Shown here piece after piece: positions 57,401-64,000 of a stretch of 64,000 bases of DNA. The translations under genes were made by a program, and so were the position numbers. The stretch lies in assembly GCF_003931565.1 (NCBI RefSeq), contig NZ_RRYI01000002.1, forward strand, positions 558,001 to 622,000, given 5' to 3'. The notes below the pieces were generated by a model. That model did not search any database and was not told the origin of the DNA. It saw nothing but the letters and a program-made list of their open reading frames with translations. The stretch's first letter is position 1; the number at the start of each line of letters is the position of its first letter. Source of the DNA: Caulobacter sp. 602-1 (lineage in GTDB: Bacteria; Pseudomonadota; Alphaproteobacteria; Caulobacterales; Caulobacteraceae).

Positions 57401-60400
57401 CTCGGCGGCCAGCATCTCGGCCCTGGTCGACACCCAGATAGCCGTCCTGGTCAACACGCAGATCCAGGCGCTGAACACGACCCAGCTCAAGGGCCTGTCG
57501 GTCTCCGACATCGACGAGCTGTCGGCGACCCAGGTTGGCGCGCTGTCGGCCGCCCAGCTGACCGCCCTGGCCTCGACCCAGGTTCAGGAGCTTTCGACCA
57601 CGCAGCTGGGCGCCCTTAACGGCACGCAGGTCGGCGCGATCACGGCCACCAATTTCAGCCTGATGGACGCCACCCAGATGGGCGCCCTGACCTCGACCCA
57701 GCTGAAGGGCCTGACCACCGCCCAGGTGGCGGCGCTGACCACCACCAACGTGGCCGCCCTGGCCAATACGCAGATCCAGGCGCTGAGCGCGAGCCAGCTG
57801 GGCGCCATGGCCGCGACCAGCTTCTCCGCCCTGAATTCGACCCAGGTCTCGCTGATCAACGAGACGCAGATCAAGGGCCTGACGACCGCGCAGATCAAGG
57901 GCCTTTCGGTCACCGACATCGGCGAGCTGAACACGACCCAGCTGTCGGCCCTGTCGACCGTCCAGATCGGCGCGCTGTCGGCGGCCAACTTCTCGGCCCT
58001 GGTCGACACCCAGGTGGCGGCGCTGACGGCGAACCAGATGAAGGGCCTGACCGCCACCCAGATCAGTGGCCTGTCCCTCACCGACGTGGGCGAACTGTCC
58101 GCGACCCAGATCGGCGCCCTGGGCGCCGACCAGATCAAGAACCTCTCGGCCGCCAACCTCTCGGCCCTGGACGCAACGCAGACCGCCGCCCTGACGGCGA
58201 CCCAGATGAAGGGTCTGACCAACACCCAGATCGCCGGCCTGAGCGTCACGGACATCGGCGAACTGAACCAGACCCAGATCGGCGCGCTGTCGAGCGGCCA
58301 GATCGCGGCGCTGAACGTCGCGGACCTGTCCACCACCCAGATCTCGGGCCTCAGCGCCTCGGTGATCGGCGCGCTGGGCGCGACCAAGTTCGCCGCCTGG
58401 GACGCCACCCAGGTCAGCGCGCTGAACGACACCCAGATCCGGGGCCTGACCGCCTCGCAGCTGGGCGCGCTGAACGCCACCGACATCGCCGAGTTCTCGA
58501 CGACCCAGGTCAAGGCCCTGACGCCGACCCAGCTGGGCGCGCTCTCGGCCACGGGCTTCTCGGCTCTGGACGCCACCCAGGTCGGCGTTCTGTCGACCGC
58601 CCAGATCAAGGGCGTCTCGACCTCGCAGCTGAAGGCGCTGACGGTCACCGACGTCGGTGAACTGTCGACCACCCAGGTCAACGCGCTCTCGGCGGCGCAG
58701 GTCGGCGCGCTGACGGCCACCGGCTTCTCGGCCCTGGACGCCAATCAGGTGGCGGCCCTGACGACGACGCAAATCAAGGGTCTGACCGCTGACCAGCTGA
58801 AGAACCTGACGGTCACCGACGTCGGCGAGCTGCTGACGACCCAGATCCAGGCCCTGACGGCCGACCAGGTCAAAAACCTCTCGGCGGCCAGCATTTCTGC
58901 CCTGGCCGACACCCAGGTCGCGGTTCTGGCCAACACCCAGATCCAGGCGCTGAACGCCACCCAGCTGAAGGGCCTGTCGGTCACCGACATCGACGAGCTG
59001 TCGGCGAACCAGATCGGCGCGCTTTCGGTGCTGCAGATCGGCGCCCTGGCCGACACCCAGGTTCAGGAGCTGTCGACGACCCAACTGGCCGGCCTGACCG
59101 CCAGCCAGGTGGGCGCGCTCAGCAACACCGCCTTCCTGGCCATGGACGGGACCCAGGTGCAGAGCCTGACCGCGACCCAGGTCAAGGGCCTGACGGCCAC
59201 CCAGCTGAAGGCCCTGGACGCCTTCAACACCTTCGAGTTCTCGACCGCGGTGGCCAAGCTGTCCGCCAGCCAGCTGGGGGCGTTGACCACCACCGCCCTG
59301 AACAGTCTGAACTCGACCCAGATCGGATCTCTGACGACCACCCAGATGGGCGGGCTGACGGGCACGCAGGCGAACGGCCTGTGGTTCTCCTTCGTGGACG
59401 CTCTCGACGAGACACAGACAGCGGCGATGTCAACCAGCATGCTGTCGGCCCTGCCGACGACCATGCTGGACTTCCTCAGCACGACGCAAACCCAAGCGCT
59501 GACGGCCAGCCAGCTGAAGGCGCTGACCGTCACCCAACTGGCGGGGGTCGGGGGTGGCACGCTGAACGAGCTGACGGGCACGCAGCTTGCTAGTCTGACC
59601 ACGGCGCAGGTGGGGGCGCTCACATCGACCAACATCACGTCGCTCAGCAGCACTGCGGTCAAGTCGCTGACCGCGAGCCAGATCGGCGCGATCAAGAAGG
59701 AAGCCATCGGTAGCTTCGCCGGCGCCTTCTACCAGAGCATAGAAGCGACCCAGATCCCCGGTCTTACGACGGCCCAGATCGGCGCGCTGCCGCAGGGCAT
59801 CCTGGGCAGCTTCGGCGACACCAACGTCGCCGCGCTGTCGTCTACCCAGATCGGCGCGCTGTCGGCGACCAACCTGAGATCGCTGAGCGCGACACAGGCC
59901 GGCGCCCTGACCACGACCCAGGTCAAGGGCCTCACGGCTACCCAGATCACCGGCATGGGCCCTCCGGTTACGCAACTGAGCGAGACGGCGATCGGCTCGC
60001 TGAGCGGTGCCCAGCTCAGCGGCTTCGACGTCACGTCCCTGAACAGCCTGAACGACACGAAGTTCGCGGCCATCACCTCGACCCAGGTCAAGGGCCTGAC
60101 CGCCACCCAGATCAAGGGCTTAGCCTCGGGCGGCGCGCTCGACCGTCTGGCCGACACCCAGATCCAAGGGCTCTCGGCCCTGCAGGTGGGCGCGTTCAGC
60201 ACCACGGGCTTCTCGCAGTTGAGCCAGACCCAGGTCGCGGCGCTGAACGCCACCCAGATCAAGGGTATCGCGCCCAGCCAGCTGCAGAGCCTGACGGTCA
60301 CGGACATCGGAGAGTTCTCGACCACCCAGATCCGCGCCCTGACTGCGGACCAGATGAAGCAGCTGTCGGCGACCAACATCTCGGCCCTGGCCGACACCCA

Positions 60401-61892
60401 GGTCGCGGTTCTGGCCAACACCCAGCTCCAGGCGCTGAACACGACCCAGCTGAAGGGTCTGTCGGTCAGCGACATCGATGAGCTGTCGGCGACCCAGATC
60501 GGCCAGCTCGCGCCGGCCCAGATCAGCGCCCTGGTCCCGAGCCAGTTGCAGGAACTGTCGACCACCCAGGTCGGCGGCCTCACGGCCACCCAGTTGGGCG
60601 CGATTTCGTCCACCAATGTCTCGCTGATGCGCGACACCCAGCTGGCCGCGCTGTCGACGACCCAGATCAAGGGCCTGACGGCGCTCCAGATGGGCGGCCT
60701 CAACACCGCCAACATCGCCGCCCTGGCCGATACGCAGGTGCAGGCTCTCAGCTCGACCCAGCTGGGCGGCATGACGCCGACCGGTTTCTCGAACCTGAGC
60801 GCCACCCAGGTGGGCGTGCTGACCTCGGTACAGCTGAAGGGCCTGACGACGGCTCAGATCAAGGGGCTGACCGTCACCGACGTCGCCGAGTTCGACGAGA
60901 CCCAGATCGGCGCGCTGTCGCCCGCCCAGATCGGCGCCCTTAGCGCGACCGCCTTCTCGGCCCTGGTCGACACCCAGGTGGCCGCGCTGACGACGACCCA
61001 GGTCAAGGGGCTGACGGCCGACCAGCTGAAGGGCCTGACCACGACCGACATCGGTGAACTGACGACGACCCAGGTCGCCAGCCTGGCCCCGACCCAGTTG
61101 GCGCTGATCTCGACGACCAACATCTCGGCCCTCGACGCCGCCCAGACCGCCGCGCTGACGGCGGCCCAGGTCAAGGGTCTGACCCTCGACCAGGTCAAGG
61201 GGCTGTCGACCACCGACATCGGCGACTTGGCCGACACCCAGGTCGCCGCCCTGACGGCGCCCCAGGTGGGGGCCCTGAGCGCGGCCCAGGCCGGGACGCT
61301 GTCGGCCGCCCAGATCGCCCTGATGGCCGCGACCCAGGTCGGCGCCCTGTCGACCACGGCCTTCTCGGCCTTGGTGGGCACGCAGGTCGGCGCGCTGACC
61401 AGCACCCAGGTGAAGGGCATCGTGCCGAGCCAGTTGTCGGCCTTGAGCGCGGCCGATGTCGGCCAGTTCATCGACACCCAGATCGCGGCGCTGAGCATCC
61501 TGCAATTGGCGGCCCTCTCGGCGACCAACGTCTCGGCCCTGGACGCCACCCAGACCGCCGCTTTGACCACGACCCAGATGAAGGGTCTGACCGCTTCGCA
61601 GCTGAAGGGTCTGTCGGTGACCGACGTGGGCGAGCTGGCGGACACGCAGCTGGCGGCCCTGACGAGCAGTCAGCTCGGCGCGCTGGGCACGACCGTGATC
61701 GACGCGCTGAGCACGACCCAGATCGGCCAGCTGCAAGCCACGCAGATCTCCGGCCTGACCGCCACCCAGCTGGACTATCTGTCGACGACCAACATCGCGG
61801 CGCTGACCACGACCCAGGCCAACGCCCTGACCACCGCCCAGGTGCAGAGCCTGAGCGACGCCCAGATCGCGGCCTACCTGACGGTGAGCTGA
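54486..61892 (+). CDS. Giant octapeptide-repeat protein (2468 residues)
   Basis: The protein is almost entirely an eight-residue repeat, L-[ST]-x-[TA]-[QD]-[IVL]-x-[AG], about 300 copies. Seven octads often make a 56-residue super-repeat, in order ending TTQVGA, SAAQLGA, TATGFSA, DATQVAA, TTTQIKG, TADQLKG and TVTDVGE. Ser/Thr are abundant; Cys is absent and Trp nearly so. A less regular zone lies at about residues 1550-1870, with the only FSFVDA/GAFYQS-type aromatic patches. No signal peptide, RTX GGxGxD motif or membrane helix is seen. Each L-T-x-x-Q-I-x-x-L looks like a capped helix start, so a helical solenoid is possible; a beta-solenoid is the alternative. The neighbouring GT41 gene suggests that it is O-glycosylated. 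Surface adhesin or matrix protein is inferred. Confidence 0.9.
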   Translation: MSISSLSAAQISNLSITAIQGLSTTDIQSLNGSQIAAISATGIGALADTQVAALSATQVKALTTTQIPKFATSVVFDVTQLTQLSTNQVSALTSTQLAALDVSHIASLGSTQIGALSATNFSGLVGTQIAALSQDQIKGVSVAQAKGLTVGDVGELVGTQIAALGVDRVAALSTTNVSALDASQMASLTTTQIAGLAAAQIKSLTATDVGEMSTTQVGALSAAQLGALTVASFSALADTQMAVLTTTQIKGVTTDQIKGMTVTDVGELSSTQIGGLSVAQLGALTTGQAATLSTDQIGVLASTQVAALSTSAFAALNATQVGGLTENQIKGLTAQQMSALSVGDVGELTSTQVGFLSATQLGALTTGAFSALDATQVAALSTSQIKGLTANQLKALTTTDIGELTTTQIGSLANSQLAAITSTNISALADTQVAALTTTQIKGLTADQLKGLSAADVGELSTTQVEALLPTQLGSLTAAAFSALADTQVARLNNSQIAGISATQIRGMTVTDIGELSSTQVGALTAAQVGVLATTQAQALTTTQIGGLSSTQLGAVSTTNLTLMDATQLGALTTTQLKGLTAQQVGALTVANVGNLADTQIGGLSSTQLGAISTTSFSALSATQVSLINETQIKGLTANQIKALTTTDVGELSTTQVASLTTAQLGAMSTTNLSALNAAQMAALTETQVKGLTADQLKNLTTTDIGELTTTQVKALSADQIKNLSTAAVSAMVDTQVAVLSSTQVRGLSAAQLQAMTASDIAELADTQIGALATSQLSALNLTNVKSLSTAQLSQLTATQVGALSATNFAALDATQVGSLTESQVKGLTSAQLAALTAADIGELAATQVGALSAAQVGALTATAFTALNATQTAALTTTQMKGLTSSQLKALSITDIGDLADTQIGALTATQLGSMTSMGFSALSATQMAQISTGQIKGLTADQLKNLTVTDIGELSTTQVSALTADQIKNLSAASISALVDTQIAVLVNTQIQALNTTQLKGLSVSDIDELSATQVGALSAAQLTALASTQVQELSTTQLGALNGTQVGAITATNFSLMDATQMGALTSTQLKGLTTAQVAALTTTNVAALANTQIQALSASQLGAMAATSFSALNSTQVSLINETQIKGLTTAQIKGLSVTDIGELNTTQLSALSTVQIGALSAANFSALVDTQVAALTANQMKGLTATQISGLSLTDVGELSATQIGALGADQIKNLSAANLSALDATQTAALTATQMKGLTNTQIAGLSVTDIGELNQTQIGALSSGQIAALNVADLSTTQISGLSASVIGALGATKFAAWDATQVSALNDTQIRGLTASQLGALNATDIAEFSTTQVKALTPTQLGALSATGFSALDATQVGVLSTAQIKGVSTSQLKALTVTDVGELSTTQVNALSAAQVGALTATGFSALDANQVAALTTTQIKGLTADQLKNLTVTDVGELLTTQIQALTADQVKNLSAASISALADTQVAVLANTQIQALNATQLKGLSVTDIDELSANQIGALSVLQIGALADTQVQELSTTQLAGLTASQVGALSNTAFLAMDGTQVQSLTATQVKGLTATQLKALDAFNTFEFSTAVAKLSASQLGALTTTALNSLNSTQIGSLTTTQMGGLTGTQANGLWFSFVDALDETQTAAMSTSMLSALPTTMLDFLSTTQTQALTASQLKALTVTQLAGVGGGTLNELTGTQLASLTTAQVGALTSTNITSLSSTAVKSLTASQIGAIKKEAIGSFAGAFYQSIEATQIPGLTTAQIGALPQGILGSFGDTNVAALSSTQIGALSATNLRSLSATQAGALTTTQVKGLTATQITGMGPPVTQLSETAIGSLSGAQLSGFDVTSLNSLNDTKFAAITSTQVKGLTATQIKGLASGGALDRLADTQIQGLSALQVGAFSTTGFSQLSQTQVAALNATQIKGIAPSQLQSLTVTDIGEFSTTQIRALTADQMKQLSATNISALADTQVAVLANTQLQALNTTQLKGLSVSDIDELSATQIGQLAPAQISALVPSQLQELSTTQVGGLTATQLGAISSTNVSLMRDTQLAALSTTQIKGLTALQMGGLNTANIAALADTQVQALSSTQLGGMTPTGFSNLSATQVGVLTSVQLKGLTTAQIKGLTVTDVAEFDETQIGALSPAQIGALSATAFSALVDTQVAALTTTQVKGLTADQLKGLTTTDIGELTTTQVASLAPTQLALISTTNISALDAAQTAALTAAQVKGLTLDQVKGLSTTDIGDLADTQVAALTAPQVGALSAAQAGTLSAAQIALMAATQVGALSTTAFSALVGTQVGALTSTQVKGIVPSQLSALSAADVGQFIDTQIAALSILQLAALSATNVSALDATQTAALTTTQMKGLTASQLKGLSVTDVGELADTQLAALTSSQLGALGTTVIDALSTTQIGQLQATQISGLTATQLDYLSTTNIAALTTTQANALTTAQVQSLSDAQIAAYLTVS

Positions 61893-61898
61893 TCCCGT

Positions 61899-61933
61899 CC
61901 GCCGTCCGCGCCTCCCCGAGGCGCGGACGGCGG
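61899..61933 (+). terminator. 14-bp hairpin between the repeat protein and GT41 genes
   Basis: CCGCCGTCCGCGCC (61899-61912) pairs perfectly with 61920-61933 around a 7-base loop, 6 bases after the repeat protein stop. No T run follows. It may be a partial terminator or an mRNA 3' stabiliser that sets the ratio of the structural protein to its presumed modifying enzyme. The remaining 125 bases to the next ATG show only a Shine-Dalgarno sequence. Confidence 0.7.
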
Positions 61934-62058
61934 ACCGCTTGCGATCCTTGCTCTGGAGCATTGGTCGAGTTCCAAACCCCATGCCATGATCACGCAGCGC
62001 TGACTCGCGCGCCGCTTTCGCGCGCGCCCGTCCGCCGCCCATCGGTTTCAGGAAGACA

Positions 62059-64000
62059 ATGGCTGACGTCGATACGCTGAACCTGCTCAGCACGCTGACC
62101 GCCGAGGACTGTTCGCTCGGCGACCTCATCACCCTTGCCTCGCAACTTGGCGCGGAAGGCCAGCCAGCGCTCGCCGACCAGGCCTACAAGGTCTGGATCA
62201 AGTTCAACGCCGAGCACCCGCAGTTGTCGGTGGCGTTGTTCAACCGCGCGGTCCTGCAGGCGGCTCTGGGCGACAACCCCGGCGCGGCGGCCTCGTTGGA
62301 ACAGGCGATCAAGCTCAATCCCGACTTCCTTCCTGCCTATGTGAACCTGGGCGGCATCCAGGAGCGGGCCGGGCTGGGCGAGCTGGCCGTCGCCACTTGG
62401 GAGGCGGGCGCCAACCGCCAGGTCGTCATTAGCGGCGTGGGCGCGGGCTACGCCTTCACCTGCCTCAAGCAGATCGCGCGGCTGCTGGGCGACATGCACC
62501 AGTCGGCCCGCGCCGAGCTGGCCCTGCAGCGCGCCGCCGAACTGGATCCCTCGGCCATGGACGTGATCGGCCAGCTGGTCGCCACGCGCCTGTCCCTATG
62601 CAAGTGGCCGGCCCTGCAGCCGACGGAGCGCGTCCCGCGCGAGACCTTGCTGGAAGGCGTCAATCCGCTGTCGGTGGCCGCCTATACCGACGACCCGTTG
62701 CTGCTGCTGGCCGCGGGCAACCATTTCGTCGAGCGCGAGGCCAAGGTCACGCCCGAACAGATCCGTGTCGATCGCCGCGACGCTCCGATCGACATCAACG
62801 GCCGGCGTCCGCGCATCGGCTACATCTCCTCCGACCTGCGTGATCACGCCGTCGGCTATCTGATGGCCGAGCTGTTCGAGGTTCACGACAAGTCGAAAGT
62901 CGAGGTCTTCGCCTATTACTGCGGCCCGGAGTCCAGTGACGGCCTGAACACCCGCATCCGCGCGGCGGTGGAGCACTTCACCGACATCCGCCCGATGTCG
63001 GACGACGAGGCCGCCCAGCGCATCGCCGACGACGGCATCGACATCCTGATCGACGTCAACGGCCACACCCGCGACGCTCGCACCTCGGTCTTCGCCCGCC
63101 GTCCGGCCCCGATCATCGTCAACTGGCTGGGCTACCCTGGGACGATGGGCAGCGACTACCACCACTACATCATCGCCGACCCGTGGATCATTCCGCCGGA
63201 GATGGAGCTCTACTACTCGGAGGCCGTGCGCCGAATCCCCTGCTATCAGCCCAACGATCGCCGCCGGAAGGTGGAGGAGACGGTCCCGACCCGCGCCGAG
63301 GCCGGCCTGCCCGAGGACGCCTTCGTGTTCTGCTGCTTCAACGCCACGCAGAAGATCACGCCCCACGTCTTCGACCGTTGGATGGAGATCCTCAAGCGCA
63401 CGCCCGGCAGCGTCTTGTGGCTGCTGGACAGCAATCCCGAAACCAACGCCCGCCTGCGCGACGCGGCCGAGGTGCGGGGCGTGGATCGCACCCGTCTGGT
63501 CTTCGCCCAGAAGCTGCAGAACGCCTTCCATCTGGCTCGTTACCGCCTCGCCGACCTGTTCCTCGACACCACGCCCTACGGCGCCCATACGACGGCCTCG
63601 GACGCGCTGTGGATGGCCGTGCCGGTCCTGACCTGGTCGGGGCGCTGCTTCGCCTCGCGGGTCTGCGGCAGCCTGGTGCGCAGCGCTGGCCTGCCCGAGC
63701 TGGTCGTCGACAGCGCGCGGGCCTATGTCGAGAAGGCCGTCGAGATCGGCGTCGATCGCGCCAAGGCCCAGGCTCTGCGCGAGACGTTGGAGGCCAACCG
63801 CGACAGCTGCGTGTTGTTCGACATGGACCTGCTGGCCGGCAAGCTGGAAGACCTCTACCGCGAGATGATCGCCGAGTATCATGCGGGCCAGAGGCCGCGT
63901 CCGAACCTGACCAATCTCGACACCTACTTCCGCATCGGCCTGTCGCTGGACCGTGACGATCGCGAGATGCAGACCGAGCCCGATCTTCACACCATCTATC
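62059..64000 (+). CDS. TPR plus GT41 O-linked glycosyltransferase (OGT/SPINDLY-like), partial at right edge
   Basis: At least 647 codons are open to the window end. TPR-like helices fill about residues 20-200 (ALFNRAVLQAALGDNPGAAA and LGGIQERAGLGELAVATWE are two clear units). The GT41 catalytic region follows: GYISSDLRDHAVGY near 255, VNWLGYPGTMGSDYHHYI near 355, the catalytic-type Lys432 in FNATQKITP, and GAHTTASDALWMAVPVLT near 515. GT41 enzymes add GlcNAc or a related sugar to Ser/Thr of proteins in the cytoplasm; Caulobacter relatives such as FlmG act on flagellins. Start is ATG 62059 with AGGAAG upstream. Adjacency to the Ser/Thr-rich repeat protein makes that the likely acceptor. Confidence 0.92.
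   Translation, partial: MADVDTLNLLSTLTAEDCSLGDLITLASQLGAEGQPALADQAYKVWIKFNAEHPQLSVALFNRAVLQAALGDNPGAAASLEQAIKLNPDFLPAYVNLGGIQERAGLGELAVATWEAGANRQVVISGVGAGYAFTCLKQIARLLGDMHQSARAELALQRAAELDPSAMDVIGQLVATRLSLCKWPALQPTERVPRETLLEGVNPLSVAAYTDDPLLLLAAGNHFVEREAKVTPEQIRVDRRDAPIDINGRRPRIGYISSDLRDHAVGYLMAELFEVHDKSKVEVFAYYCGPESSDGLNTRIRAAVEHFTDIRPMSDDEAAQRIADDGIDILIDVNGHTRDARTSVFARRPAPIIVNWLGYPGTMGSDYHHYIIADPWIIPPEMELYYSEAVRRIPCYQPNDRRRKVEETVPTRAEAGLPEDAFVFCCFNATQKITPHVFDRWMEILKRTPGSVLWLLDSNPETNARLRDAAEVRGVDRTRLVFAQKLQNAFHLARYRLADLFLDTTPYGAHTTASDALWMAVPVLTWSGRCFASRVCGSLVRSAGLPELVVDSARAYVEKAVEIGVDRAKAQALRETLEANRDSCVLFDMDLLAGKLEDLYREMIAEYHAGQRPRPNLTNLDTYFRIGLSLDRDDREMQTEPDLHTIY

Noticed and set aside
55839-59084. 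A 1081-codon open frame on the minus strand inside the giant repeat gene, and a similar one at 60120-62132
   Set aside because: They are mirror frames of a GC-rich 24-base repeat: once one repeat copy has no antisense stop, none has. Their translation is monotonous Arg/Gly/Asp/Gln repeat and they lack start signals.

Overview
The window is a high-GC, gene-dense alphaproteobacterial chromosome segment that most resembles Caulobacter. The uS4 protein sequence, the gene order around purL-bolA-grxD, a general-stress promoter of the SigT/EcfG type, and a CtrA-type TTAACCAT motif with GANTC sites all point that way. No rRNA, tRNA, CRISPR array, intact insertion sequence or prophage was seen.

Layout. 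1-8 kb: formaldehyde detoxification (end of a glutathione-dependent formaldehyde dehydrogenase, then fghA), remains of a parDE-like toxin-antitoxin pair, rpsD, htpX, a serine beta-lactamase-like hydrolase, a thioesterase, grxD, a catalytically degenerate aldo/keto reductase and bolA. 8-11 kb: an M28 peptidase and a hybrid histidine kinase. 11-32 kb: a purine block read on the minus strand in the order purB, purC, purS, purQ, purL, split by accessory cassettes. These are two tandem CocE/NonD hydrolases, a divergent TetR with P450, rubredoxin and DUF3291, an ethanolamine permease with EutBC, and an M13 peptidase. 29.8-32.4 kb: purB is followed closely by a 2OG-Fe(II) oxygenase and a probable deoxyinosine DNA glycosylase. 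32-36 kb: two related MFS carriers with a shared upstream element, and a GST. 36-39 kb: a glyoxalase-pentapeptide fusion, small envelope proteins, and DAHP synthase behind a complete aromatic amino acid attenuator. 39-43 kb: an FAD enzyme, a GtrA flippase and a polytopic membrane protein form a probable glycan-assembly operon with cell-cycle-type promoter motifs. 43-54 kb: a FucP-type sugar carrier under LacI-type palindromes, a divergent EmrB / TetR-EmrA efflux set, an AraC regulator, a DAACS symporter and a GH3 beta-glucosidase. 54-64 kb: a 2468-residue protein built almost wholly from octapeptide repeats, followed by a TPR plus GT41 (O-GlcNAc transferase/SPINDLY-type) glycosyltransferase that runs off the window.

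The two most striking points are (1) the giant octad-repeat protein paired with a GT41 enzyme, which suggests a dedicated intracellular O-glycosylation system for a Ser/Thr-rich surface or structural protein, and (2) the attenuator of the DAHP synthase gene: a 27-residue leader peptide with the run FWYFSY, an intrinsic terminator and a complementary antiterminator. All assignments come from reading the sequence. No database search was run.
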